A stretch of DNA of 64,000 nt from Euryarchaeota archaeon UBA605 (GTDB taxonomy: Archaea > Thermoplasmatota > Poseidoniia > Poseidoniales > Thalassarchaeaceae). The first letter of the stretch is position 1; the number at the start of each line of letters is the position of its first letter. The stretch lies in contig DATY01000024.1 of assembly GCA_002504905.1 (NCBI GenBank), positions 24,529-88,528 of the forward strand. The letters run 5' to 3'. Made by a program: the position numbers and the translations under genes. A model generated the notes under the pieces. It searched no databases. It was not told the origin of the DNA and saw only the letters and a program-made list of their open reading frames with translations. Of the stretch, positions 50,596 to 58,955 are shown in pieces.

Positions 50596-52725
50596 ATGGT
50601 TGATGGCCGTCCGTCAGGCGATGATAAGCGAGAGCTTGTTTCTTGGCTTGTTAAGCAAATTTCATATCATTCTGATTTATACTATAACAAAGCCACACCA
50701 GAAATTTCTGATGCAGAATTTGACTCTCTATGGTCCGAATTGAAAAGATTAGATCCGCAAAATACTCAGCTTCAGATGGTTGGTTCTGACTCAGTACCTG
50801 GTAGTGAAAAAGTAACTCATTTGTTTCCAATGCGTAGTTTAGATAAAGCGACTACAATTAAGGAAATATATCATTTTGTATCTGAAACTACCGTAAATGG
50901 TAGACAGTTTGTTTGCCAGCCTAAACTAGATGGTTCCGCCCTTTCTATTGAGTATAGGAGAGGCAGATTAGTCAGAGCAGCAACTAGAGGCAATGGAACG
51001 AGAGGTGAGGATGTTACTGCTAATGCTAGGAGAATCCCTAATATTCCTGAAACTATTAATTGGGAGGGAGATTGTCATATCAGAGGTGAAGTAGTAATGC
51101 CATTATCCATATTCCAACATAAGTATTCATTGATTGCACCAAACCCTCGTAATCTTGCTGCAGGATGCCTTAGGCAGAAAACAAAAGATTCGGGTAAAGC
51201 AAAGCCAGAAGATTTAATTTTTCTAGCTTATGATGTTAAATTTCCAGACATAAATTCCAAACATCCGGACAGTCCAAGTCCACCTGAATTTATTTTTGAT
51301 TCTGATTCCAATGATTGGCTCTCGTCCATAGGAATACAAATAGCAGGAAATACAGTAGTTAAAGCAGAAGATTCTACCCAAATTACAGAGAAGATTTCTT
51401 CAATTACTGATTTTTGGACAAGAAAAAGAGATAGTATTGAATGGGAAATAGATGGAGTTGTAATTAAGCTAGATTTAATCTCGAAAAGAGAATTCCTTGG
51501 AATGACTGCACACCATCCTCGTTGGGCTCTAGCATGGAAATTCCCTCCAGAGGAAGCCAATACAATCCTAATGGGTGTAGATTGGCAAGTAGGCCGAACC
51601 GGAACAATTACTCCCGTTGCAAGAGTTGCTCCGGTTACCGTTTCCGGAGTTACTGTTGAGAATGTTACTTTGCATAATCCGGGGGAAGTCAATAGATTAC
51701 AAATTGCAATTGGAGACAAAGTAAAGATTGTAAGAAGAGGAGATGTAATACCAAAGATAGTAGAAGTAATCGGTAAAGCAACAAAGTCAGATATTGAAGG
51801 TAGAATACATTCAGATGGCTCAAGATTCAATGAAGACTTACCCACTTATTCAAAAATAATTATTCCAACTTTGTGTCCTAGGTGTGATACACACTTGATC
51901 AAAGAGGGGGCATTCATTAGATGTACAAATTTAAACTGTCCATCACGAATTGAGAGAACTATCCTTTACTGGGCGAGATCATTGGAGATGGATGGTATCG
52001 GAGAGAAATTAGTTCAACAGCTATGTTCAGAAGGTCTTGTGAAATCTTTGCCGGATATATATGACTTGAAAATTAGTGATATTTCAAATCTTGAAAGAAT
52101 GGGTGTTAAGTCTGCAACCAATGTAATTAGAGAACTAGAATCTAGTAAGAAAATATCTCTTAGTATGTTTCTTTCAGCTCTCGGAATTCCAGGGATAGGT
52201 CCCGAATTAGCAACATCAATAGCAAATAAGGTTAAATCAATGGAGAATCTTTTAGATTTAGTCTTAATGAGGGATGAAAAAATTGAACAAAATAATTCTT
52301 CAGTAAATCAACTCATTGAAATTGATGGAATAGGGGAAAAGGTTGCAAACCAGATTCTAGATGGATTAGCAATAAGGATGGATACTGTACAAAGACTTCA
52401 AACACATCTAGAGATCTATTCGGAAACAATGCCATTAACAAATGGTTCTTTGACTGGAAAAACATTCTGTATAACTGGAACTTTGACGCGTTCCCGTAAA
52501 GAAATCGTACTTTTGATAAAATCTAATGGAGGGAAGGTTGTGAGTTCTGTATCTAAGAATTTAAACTACCTAGTAGCTGGTGAATCTGCAGGTTCAAAAC
52601 TAGAAAATGCTAATAGATTAGGAGTCCAAATAATCTCTGAGAGCCAGCTAAATGAGATATTAGAGGTAGAGAATATATCTATTGGTATTGAAGAGAGCCC
52701 TCAAAAATCCCTGATGGACTTTTAA
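50596..52725 (+). CDS. ligA: NAD+-dependent DNA ligase
   Basis: Seals nicks using NAD+. Domain order is complete. The Ia domain is near residues 10-60 (YHSDLYYNKATPEISDAEFD). The nucleotidyltransferase domain has the adenylated Lys in CQPKLDGSALSIEYRRG (~residue 112), TRGNGTRGEDVTANAR, and the later motif EIDGVVIKLD. The OB fold starts with WQVGRTGTITPVARVAPV. A four-Cys zinc finger follows (CPRCDTHLIKEGAFIRCTN, ~430-455), then helix-hairpin-helix repeats (LGIPGIGPELATSI, IDGIGEKVANQIL). A BRCT domain closes it (SLTGKTFCITGTLTRSRKEI, ~618-690). 709 residues. LigA is the bacterial replicative ligase; archaea normally use the ATP-dependent enzyme, so this gene was probably acquired. Confidence 0.97.
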   Translation: MVDGRPSGDDKRELVSWLVKQISYHSDLYYNKATPEISDAEFDSLWSELKRLDPQNTQLQMVGSDSVPGSEKVTHLFPMRSLDKATTIKEIYHFVSETTVNGRQFVCQPKLDGSALSIEYRRGRLVRAATRGNGTRGEDVTANARRIPNIPETINWEGDCHIRGEVVMPLSIFQHKYSLIAPNPRNLAAGCLRQKTKDSGKAKPEDLIFLAYDVKFPDINSKHPDSPSPPEFIFDSDSNDWLSSIGIQIAGNTVVKAEDSTQITEKISSITDFWTRKRDSIEWEIDGVVIKLDLISKREFLGMTAHHPRWALAWKFPPEEANTILMGVDWQVGRTGTITPVARVAPVTVSGVTVENVTLHNPGEVNRLQIAIGDKVKIVRRGDVIPKIVEVIGKATKSDIEGRIHSDGSRFNEDLPTYSKIIIPTLCPRCDTHLIKEGAFIRCTNLNCPSRIERTILYWARSLEMDGIGEKLVQQLCSEGLVKSLPDIYDLKISDISNLERMGVKSATNVIRELESSKKISLSMFLSALGIPGIGPELATSIANKVKSMENLLDLVLMRDEKIEQNNSSVNQLIEIDGIGEKVANQILDGLAIRMDTVQRLQTHLEIYSETMPLTNGSLTGKTFCITGTLTRSRKEIVLLIKSNGGKVVSSVSKNLNYLVAGESAGSKLENANRLGVQIISESQLNEILEVENISIGIEESPQKSLMDF

Positions 52726-53532
52726 TTAACCATACATGTTTGAACTTTCATTAGTTGCCTGTTCAGCACTTGGATTTAGTTGTAAAGCCATCATTTCCCG
52801 TATTTGTTCCTCTATTCTTTGCGCTTCAATTAATAACGGCTCAGAATCCAAATATATTGCAGGAAGTAATTTATCAAGGCAATTTATTATTCTTGCTGCA
52901 GCTCTAGAATCAGGGATCGTACCATTTCCAAATTCACCAGAAGCTTCCGCCAGCATTGCAACAGTGTTCACAGATTTTCTTCTACTTTCACCCATCATTA
53001 CCCCTGTCATTCCTCCAATAATTCCTTGTTTTAGAAGTGGAACATTTAATTCCTTCAATATTTTATGAGAATCTTCTATAGAACCAATGCCTAATAGCGA
53101 CCCATCTGAATCATCTTCATCAAAAATTGTATGTTTATTTTCCACACCTGGTGAATAGGCATCAATCATAATTGTAGCACTAGCATTAGATTTTTTAATC
53201 CAGTCAATTAAGGCACCAGATAATGGTAAGCACAAATCCGCAGGAACTTGGATTTCAGATGCAATGAGTACAACTTTATTGCATTCTTCCATATTACAAA
53301 TAGGCTCCCCAGCATAAAATCTCAAAGGAGGTAAAGGCATTCCTTCTTGGACTAGACAAACTGCAGGAAGAGATGGATGTCGTACGCCACCAACCAATTT
53401 CAAATTTAATTTATCCACTAGATAGTGTGCAACAATACTGCTAACAAATCCTAGTGATGGAAAGCAATTGACTACTAGCGCTCCTGTAATATCAATTTCA
53501 GAATCAAACTGTATCTCCGGTTGTGACGTCAT
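52726..53532 (-). CDS. PAC2-family protein (proteasome assembly chaperone-like), paralogue 1
   Basis: A 268-residue protein of the archaeal PAC2/PbaB group. It has the typical beginning TGALVVNCFPSLGFVSSIVA (strand, then a GxxG turn), HPSLPAVCLVQEGMPLPPLR, and the helix-rich end with ADAGA-like SRAAARIINCLDKLLPAIYL and EAQRIEEQIREMM. LLKQGIIGGMTGVMMGESRR matches the conserved G-I-GxxGxLL segment. Family members bind or assist assembly of proteasome particles; the archaeal role is only partly known. The stop directly follows the ligA stop (convergent). A second family member is at 58956-59726. Confidence 0.87.
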   Translation of the reverse strand: MTSQPEIQFDSEIDITGALVVNCFPSLGFVSSIVAHYLVDKLNLKLVGGVRHPSLPAVCLVQEGMPLPPLRFYAGEPICNMEECNKVVLIASEIQVPADLCLPLSGALIDWIKKSNASATIMIDAYSPGVENKHTIFDEDDSDGSLLGIGSIEDSHKILKELNVPLLKQGIIGGMTGVMMGESRRKSVNTVAMLAEASGEFGNGTIPDSRAAARIINCLDKLLPAIYLDSEPLLIEAQRIEEQIREMMALQLNPSAEQATNESSNMYG

Positions 53533-53611
53533 TGCTAGATAGTAATAGCCGGTGGTGTTAATCCTTATGACGCCACGAGCGTAACATCAGACAGTCAGGG
53601 GTGTTGTAATA

Positions 53612-54763
53612 GTGGCCGAAATATCTGAAGAGTACCAACTATCTCCTTCCTCATGGAATAGATTTGAAGAGTGCCCAAGAAAATACTGGCTCTCAAGACA
53701 AAGATTACCTAGAAAAGCATCCATGGCGGCTTCATTAGGTAACGTTATCCACAATTCAATGGAAGAAATTTGTAATCTAGATTTTGAAGATTATGACGAT
53801 TCTAAAGTTGGGTGGCTATCTAATTTAATGAAAGAAACTATAGATAAACATTGGTCATTGGAAAAAGAAATCTTTCTTAATACACCCCGCAGACCAAGTT
53901 GGAAGTCCCAATCAATTGGAAAGGCAAGGGAAGGATTGGTTGGAGCCCTTAATATTCTTTTCAGCAAAACAAGGCATGCAGGAAAAAAGTTTTCAGAGAT
54001 TTCTGTTAAAGATTGGAAAGAGATTAAATCAATTATCTTATCTAATGAAGAATCATTGATATCTAATGATGGAAGACTAATTGGTAGGCTAGATCTGTTA
54101 ATAGATAATCTAGATGAAGATGGTAACTCTAGAGGTTGGATAGTTGCAGATTTGAAAACTGGGAAACCACCCAATTCAAAACTTAATGAAAAAGTAACTA
54201 GGCAGTTATTATTTTATAGAGATTTATTGAAAGAAACTAAACCAAATCACCCCAAAGTATCTGCTGAGGGCTGGTATTCATCTAATCAGAAAATATACTC
54301 TACGGATGGCGAATTTGTATTGAATGATGCAATCTTGGCTTGGAATCAAATGAAACTAACAAAGGCCCCTCCTGTTTCGACACCTAGTGAAGATGCGTGT
54401 GGATTTTGTGAGTTCAAGGCATGGTGTCCTGATTGGTGGATATCTAGAGATAGAGGGCATCTTTCAGATAGGAATACATTTCGCGACGAGGTTGTTAAAA
54501 TAGTCAAGTTTGACGAGTCTTCAGGTGCAGCAAGGTTTGAACGCCAATCTCCAGTAGGCTCAGAAGGTGAATTAACAAGCTCCGAGATAAGTTTTGGAGC
54601 GTTTATTAAAGGTCGAGCACTAATACAATTGAAGGAGATATTTTCTTCAGATTATGAAGGAGCATTATTTTTGGGTAGCGTCAGATCTCAAGGACAAATT
54701 ATTCACTTAGGAGATTGGAGCGAGATTCTTCCATGGTCTCCTTTATTGGAATCAATAAGATAA
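53612..54763 (+). CDS. RecB/Cas4-like PD-(D/E)XK nuclease with Fe-S cysteines
   Basis: Nuclease of the PD-(D/E)XK superfamily, PDDEXK_1/Cas4-AddB branch. Near the N-terminus is LSPSSWNRFEECPRKYWLSR, supplying the first cluster Cys (residue ~21). The active site is seen in GRLIGRLDLLIDNL (Asp, ~160) and WIVADLKTGKPP (D-x-K, ~181), then the helix motif QLLFYRDLL. Three more Cys, in ACGFCEFKAWCPDWW (~263-272), complete the 4Fe-4S pattern. A further ~110 residues follow, probably a beta-rich add-on domain (EISFGAFIKGRALIQLKE). No cas genes or repeats are nearby, so it is most likely a DNA repair nuclease. The start is GTG at 53612. Confidence 0.87.
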   Translation: MAEISEEYQLSPSSWNRFEECPRKYWLSRQRLPRKASMAASLGNVIHNSMEEICNLDFEDYDDSKVGWLSNLMKETIDKHWSLEKEIFLNTPRRPSWKSQSIGKAREGLVGALNILFSKTRHAGKKFSEISVKDWKEIKSIILSNEESLISNDGRLIGRLDLLIDNLDEDGNSRGWIVADLKTGKPPNSKLNEKVTRQLLFYRDLLKETKPNHPKVSAEGWYSSNQKIYSTDGEFVLNDAILAWNQMKLTKAPPVSTPSEDACGFCEFKAWCPDWWISRDRGHLSDRNTFRDEVVKIVKFDESSGAARFERQSPVGSEGELTSSEISFGAFIKGRALIQLKEIFSSDYEGALFLGSVRSQGQIIHLGDWSEILPWSPLLESIR

Positions 54764-54764
54764 T

Positions 54765-55577
54765 TCAGTCTTGAAAAGAATTTTTAAGTTTTTCACATAC
54801 ACTATTCTCTACAGGGCTTGAAGATGAAAATAGCCAATCCAAATATCGAGGATCATTCCGACTGATTTCACTTAAACTTCTACCTTTGTGTTTCCCAAAA
54901 GCAACAATGATATCTGAATTATTTATTCTCAATAATCCTCTTGATTGAGGAAACGGTTCTAAATCTTCTAGACCTGGACCAAGTGTATTTTCTTTTCTTA
55001 CTCCTGATAAAGAGTCTTGTAAATCATCTATTGATCCTCTAAAGAATCTAGGGTTTTCTTTCATTATTTTCCATAACAGAATCAAGGTTGCGCCTGCATC
55101 TGCATCTGCTCTGTGGGCATTATTAAGCTCAATTCCATATTTATTACATAATATTCCTAATTTATGTCTTCCTGGGATTTTTAATTTTCTAGCAATCACT
55201 AAGGTATCGATTATTGCTCTTGGTTTAGGTGTTTCAACCCCTGCTCGGAGGCATTCAATTTCAAGAAGTTTCCAATCAAATTTTATTATGTTATGGCCAA
55301 CAATTATTGAACCGTCAATTATCTTTGATATCTCGCCAATGTGTTGTGAGAAATTACCTGCATCTTTGACATCTTGATCTTTAATACCATGGATATTCGA
55401 TGCTTCAAAAGGTATCCTTTTCTCGGGATAAACTAATGATTGGACATTAATTATACTTCCATCAACGTCACTGCCAATTAATGCGTATTCGACAATTCTC
55501 TCTTTCCTGATATCAAATCCTGTAGTTTCTAAATCAAATCCAATGACCCGGAAGCCATCAAAAATCTCCCCAGCCAT
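54765..55577 (-). CDS. DnaQ/ExoX-like 3'-5' exonuclease
   Basis: DEDDh exonuclease. The catalytic acids are D15 and E17 in VIGFDLETTGFDIRKERI, an Asp in SIIVGHNIIKFDWKLLE, and the His/Asp of NNAHRADADAGATL. NIHGIKDQDVKDAG is the usual loop after Exo I. A second, small domain at the C-terminus (VAFGKHKGRSLSEISRNDPR, YLDWLFSS) is the motif also found at the end of bacterial exodeoxyribonuclease X. 270 residues. Likely a repair or proofreading exonuclease acting on 3' ends. It converges on the Cas4-like nuclease gene with one base between the stop codons. Confidence 0.9.
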   Translation of the reverse strand: MAGEIFDGFRVIGFDLETTGFDIRKERIVEYALIGSDVDGSIINVQSLVYPEKRIPFEASNIHGIKDQDVKDAGNFSQHIGEISKIIDGSIIVGHNIIKFDWKLLEIECLRAGVETPKPRAIIDTLVIARKLKIPGRHKLGILCNKYGIELNNAHRADADAGATLILLWKIMKENPRFFRGSIDDLQDSLSGVRKENTLGPGLEDLEPFPQSRGLLRINNSDIIVAFGKHKGRSLSEISRNDPRYLDWLFSSSSPVENSVCEKLKNSFQD

Positions 55578-55703
55578 GATTTATCGAAACACACTCACCC
55601 AATGAACTAATCCATCGGCCCCTTTCAAATCATATATTTTTGATATTTAATTGGTGTATTTTTCCAACATCGCTATGAACGTTATATCTTGCACAGACGT
55701 CCA

Positions 55704-56870
55704 ATGTCACCAACTAAGATTGGAACTTTCACTATATGTTGTATGATTTTAATGGTATCATTAGCTGGTTGTACTGGGCTATCACCTACAACACCCAATG
55801 CTGAAATATCTTCTGATGTAAATGAAATTAATGTAGGTGATGTAATAAATTTTGATGGCCGTGACTCGACATCCCCTTCCCCTACAATAATAGTAGATTA
55901 TAATTGGAATTTTGGTGATGGCGAAACAAGACTGACTAAGTCAGGAATCATAAGCCACTATTTTCAAAACCCTGGAAGCCATGAAGTCGAACTAACGGTA
56001 ACTAACGATTATGGAGAATCAGATTCAATCTCAATGACTATTTTTGTTAATTCTCCACCTTCAATAATCATTGAAGCTCCTGGTTATGTAAAGACTGGTG
56101 AAATAGCAACACTAGATGCAACCAATTCTTTTGACCCTGAAGGCGGCAATTTAGAATTTATTTGGGATTTTGATAAGTCAATTGACAGTGACGGAGACGG
56201 AGATCCCGCTGGTGATGCGGACTCGATAGAACCAATAGCAGATATTGAATTTTTAGAAGCTGGTAACCAAACTGGGGTATTGACCATAGTTGATGACATG
56301 GGAGGAATTTCCTCGCAAGAATGGACCATAATGGTAATTTCTAGGACATATTATGTTTATTGGGAGGAAGAAAAAATTATCTATTCTTGGTCCGATTATC
56401 TTGAACAAGGAGAATCTATATCTCTAACTCATGAACCAGGCCTCAATTCACGCATTATCGAATTTAATGCTTCATTAATTTTAGATAGAGAGTTGATACC
56501 ATTACTATGGCCCGAAGACAATTTTTCTTTACATGTCAATTTACCGATGACTGGATGGGAAACATCTGCCTCAACAACTCATGATAATATTACAGAAAAT
56601 GCGTCAGCCTATATTTCATATGATGAGTTAAATGATATACCTGAAAATGATTACAATATTCAAGGAGACTCGGCTGAAAATATTATTTTTTCTTTACTAA
56701 ATGAACCAGGGCAAAGATGGGGGATGGGTGAGTGGATATGGACGATTACTGCAGATCAATGTGATCCAGATTTACCTGTAGATGGTATCGATCCAGATAC
56801 TGGTAATGATTGGAGTTTAGAGATAGAATTCATTATTTTAACTCCTAGAGTAGCAGAAATCGGAATCTAA
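55704..56870 (+). CDS. Lipoprotein with PKD domains
   Basis: Exported protein of ~388 residues. The N-terminal signal IGTFTICCMILMVSLAGCTG ends in a lipobox (L-A-G-C, Cys at ~23), predicting lipid attachment to the outer membrane face. Two PKD-type beta domains follow: DVINFDGRDSTSPSPTIIVD with YNWNFGDGETRLTKSG, and EIATLDATNSFDPEGGNLEF with IWDFD. Between residues ~155 and 170 is an Asp-rich calcium-type loop (DSDGDGDPAGDADS). The C-terminal ~170 residues form an unrecognised beta-rich domain. The ATG at 55704 is preferred to the TTG at 55689. It probably belongs to the cell-surface set with the two giant proteins. Confidence 0.82.
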   Translation: MSPTKIGTFTICCMILMVSLAGCTGLSPTTPNAEISSDVNEINVGDVINFDGRDSTSPSPTIIVDYNWNFGDGETRLTKSGIISHYFQNPGSHEVELTVTNDYGESDSISMTIFVNSPPSIIIEAPGYVKTGEIATLDATNSFDPEGGNLEFIWDFDKSIDSDGDGDPAGDADSIEPIADIEFLEAGNQTGVLTIVDDMGGISSQEWTIMVISRTYYVYWEEEKIIYSWSDYLEQGESISLTHEPGLNSRIIEFNASLILDRELIPLLWPEDNFSLHVNLPMTGWETSASTTHDNITENASAYISYDELNDIPENDYNIQGDSAENIIFSLLNEPGQRWGMGEWIWTITADQCDPDLPVDGIDPDTGNDWSLEIEFIILTPRVAEIGI

Positions 56871-56922
56871 ATCCCTATTCAATAGTGGGAAGGGCTTTCA
56901 AGTAATTCTTCATGGCAGGGGT

Positions 56923-57276
56923 ATGGTCAAAGAGATGGAGATCACTAAAGTCTCGATTCGAGACAGACTTATTGCAGACCTAAAAGTCATTATGAGCGAT
57001 CCTCGAGACTATGATTTTTCACCACGTGCTGAAATTAACTCCAATGTACTTACCATCCATAATGAAGGCGATGATTCTTCTAAAACATCATTCGAACTAG
57101 ATTATGAAATGATGCAAACAATAGAAAGAGATCGCATGCTTGAATTACGGGTCAAGTTCAATGTAGATGGAATGCATGGTGTTCTTTTACATAAAACTCC
57201 TCAACCTAGAGATGGTCCAAAATCTAAGAAATTAGCACAACCCAGTTGGAAAACAATCCTTCCACTGGATATGTAA
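56923..57276 (+). CDS. Small uncharacterised protein
   Basis: 117 residues, no family recognised. A leading amphipathic helix (ITKVSIRDRLIADLKVIMSD) is followed by alternating beta strands (RAEINSNVLTIHNEGDDSS, TSFELDYEMMQTIERDRML, ELRVKFNVDGMHGVLLHKTP) and a basic tail (QPRDGPKSKKLAQPSWK). The codon pattern and clean ATG start suggest a real gene. A second ATG at 56935 is possible. It is upstream of tRNA-Arg(GCG) on the same strand. Confidence 0.65.
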   Translation: MVKEMEITKVSIRDRLIADLKVIMSDPRDYDFSPRAEINSNVLTIHNEGDDSSKTSFELDYEMMQTIERDRMLELRVKFNVDGMHGVLLHKTPQPRDGPKSKKLAQPSWKTILPLDM

Positions 57277-57332
57277 ATCTCTCTAACTATCACCGTCGGA
57301 ATTAAAGATGAACCTTCTTTCGAAGTTCTATT

Positions 57333-57409
57333 GGACCCATAGTGTAGCCTGGATATCACTGGGGCTTGCGGAGCCTTAAACCCGTGTTCAAATCGCGGTG
57401 GGTCCGCCA
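57333..57409 (+). tRNA. tRNA-Arg (anticodon GCG)
   Basis: Complete 77-base cloverleaf. Acceptor GGACCCA pairs with TGGGTCC, then G and an encoded CCA. Anticodon stem GGGGC/GCCTT (two G-T pairs) encloses TTGCGGA, giving anticodon GCG for CGC/CGT codons. The T arm is CCGTG-TTCAAAT-CGCGG with one T-G pair. No intron. Confidence 0.95.
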
Positions 57410-57497
57410 TTTTCATTTTTCAGTGAATACTAAAATAATCATATTTTCTAGATTGTTGTTCCATAGATTTCAAACCAATTAACTATTACCATTTACC

Positions 57498-57911
57498 ATG
57501 ACATTCGTATCTTCTAGAAGAATAGACTTCCCAATGGTAGATTTAGCTGGCATAGTTTATTACCCTAAATTTTGGGATTTAGCGCATCGATTCTATGAAG
57601 AATCCTGGGAATATACTTGTGGTATTCATTATAATGAAATTCTTGAAGTATATCGCTTAGGTTTCCCTCTAGTCCATAGCGAAGCAAATTTCCATCACCC
57701 TCTAAGATATGGTGATATAGCTACATGCAAACTTAAGATAAAGAGAATCGGGGATACGTCAGTGACTTGGAGTTTTGAGATATTCAATCAGGATGAGATA
57801 TTGTGCTGGACATCATTACAAACGACAGTTTGTACAAATATGGATGAAATAACTTCAAAAGAATCTGTCCCTGATTGGATGCGCGAAGGACTTTCTAAAA
57901 TACAAGAATAG
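57498..57911 (+). CDS. Acyl-CoA thioesterase, 4HBT/YbgC-like hot-dog fold
   Basis: A 137-residue hot-dog-fold thioesterase. The N-terminal RRIDFPMVDLAGIVYYPKFW carries the catalytic Asp (residue 15) in the D-x-x-G-[IV]-V-Y motif shared by YbgC and 4-hydroxybenzoyl-CoA thioesterases. GFPLVHSEANFHHPLRYGDI is the next conserved block (strand with the substrate-facing turn). VTWSFEIFNQDEILCWTSLQ closes the sheet. The acyl-CoA substrate is unknown. The stop lies three bases from the end of the convergent pentapeptide gene. Confidence 0.9.
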   Translation: MTFVSSRRIDFPMVDLAGIVYYPKFWDLAHRFYEESWEYTCGIHYNEILEVYRLGFPLVHSEANFHHPLRYGDIATCKLKIKRIGDTSVTWSFEIFNQDEILCWTSLQTTVCTNMDEITSKESVPDWMREGLSKIQE

Positions 57912-57914
57912 ACA

Positions 57915-58304
57915 TCACTCTTTAGGCCATTTTTTCGTTAGTGCTTTTCTCAAAGAATCATCCATTTTAGCATCCCACCAGTTTGCCTTTCTCCATATCG
58001 CATATCTTCCTCTAATTCCTCTTAAATCAGCTCCTTCAAGTTTAGCGCCTTGAAAGTTAGATAGGTTCATTTTAGCTTTAATAAAAATAGCATCTCGCAT
58101 ATCAGCATTATCAAATGCTGCCTTCATTAAGTTAGCACCTTTGAAAGATGCTCTTCTCATATCAGCACCTGATAGATCGGCACCCTCTAAGTCTGCACCG
58201 TCAAACACAGCTCTTTTCAAATTAGCACCTGAGAGATTAACTCCTCTCAAATCTTTACCAATATGAGAAGTATAAGACCAATCTTCATTTTCTTCTTCAG
58301 ACAC
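57915..58304 (-). CDS. Pentapeptide-repeat protein
   Basis: 129 residues with about fourteen consecutive A(D/N)LXX pentapeptides: LRGVNLSGANLKRAVFDGAD, LEGADLSGADMRRASFKGAN, LMKAAFDNADMRDAIFIKAK, NLSNFQGAKLEGADLRG. These form a right-handed quadrilateral beta helix. A short acidic N-terminus and a Trp/Lys-rich C-terminus (WRKANWWDAKMDDSLRKALT) flank it. Some relatives mimic DNA and protect gyrase, but most have no known role, and no such role can be inferred here. Its start overlaps the end of the upstream gene by 8 bases, so the pair is translationally coupled. Confidence 0.92.
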   Translation of the reverse strand: MSEEENEDWSYTSHIGKDLRGVNLSGANLKRAVFDGADLEGADLSGADMRRASFKGANLMKAAFDNADMRDAIFIKAKMNLSNFQGAKLEGADLRGIRGRYAIWRKANWWDAKMDDSLRKALTKKWPKE

Positions 58305-58851
58305 GTGTCAAACTCTCCAGATAATCGCGACCTGCATCTGTGAGGACTACATACCTATTTTTCTTTGGCATACCTTTAGGATACTCCAGAAACGGATCTT
58401 GCTTTTTTCCTGTGACTCCACCTTCTAACATACGATTGATGTAGAGTGAAAGATTCCACTTTTCAACATCTTCTTTATCCCATTTTTGAGATTGAGATAC
58501 TAGATTTTTCAACTCACGAGGAGGCGTATTTGTTTCTTTTTCAACAAATCTTAGATAATGAATAGCAGCGAGAATAACATCGCCAGTCTTTTCAATTTCA
58601 CAAGAATCTAATACTCTTCTGAAGGCTGAACCTCTTTCAGGAATCCCACTTTGAACTGCTCTCTGAGCCGCAATTTGTACTGCTGAGTCTCTAGCATTTC
58701 TGATAGCTGTAAGTTTCCCTTCCCAAGATTTTTCTTCCTTAATCTTTAACCAACCATCTTGAACTTCTTTTGCAGAGCCAGATAAATCAATTACATCGCT
58801 ACCAACCTTGATATAAATACGACCAATTCCGGAGTTTCCACTTTGACCCAT
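58297..58851 (-). CDS. Uncharacterised protein with possible winged-helix end
   Basis: 184 residues, family unknown. It begins with a short beta region (GIGRIYIKVGSDVIDLSGSA), then helices with many charges (TAIRNARDSAVQIAAQRAVQ, ILAAIHYLRFVEKETNTPPR). The end, KKNRYVVLTDAGRDYLESLT, looks like the last strand and helix of a winged-helix domain; this is a weak hint of DNA binding. It overlaps the pentapeptide-repeat gene by 8 bases. An AT-rich box about 40 bases upstream may be its promoter. Confidence 0.72.
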   Translation of the reverse strand: MGQSGNSGIGRIYIKVGSDVIDLSGSAKEVQDGWLKIKEEKSWEGKLTAIRNARDSAVQIAAQRAVQSGIPERGSAFRRVLDSCEIEKTGDVILAAIHYLRFVEKETNTPPRELKNLVSQSQKWDKEDVEKWNLSLYINRMLEGGVTGKKQDPFLEYPKGMPKKNRYVVLTDAGRDYLESLTRV

Positions 58852-58886
58852 ATTACATCGGAGAGAGTCAATTTAGTTAAATCCTA

Positions 58887-58898
58887 GTATATTTTTTT
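58887..58898 (-). promoter_or_regulatory. Candidate TATA box for the 58851-57915 gene pair
   Basis: On the minus strand AAAAAAATATAC is centred about 41 bases before the ATG complementary to 58849-58851, predicting transcription start near 58867 and a leader of ~16 bases. Inspection only. Confidence 0.3.
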
Positions 58899-58955
58899 AA
58901 CAAAATGTGATTATGTAAGTGTGAGATTTAAGATACTTTACTAATTGCGAGGTAT

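Noticed and set aside
53612..54763. Cas4-like nuclease taken as a sign of a CRISPR-Cas locus
   Set aside because: No repeats or other cas genes are nearby, and its length and C-terminal extension fit RecB/AddB-like repair nucleases better.
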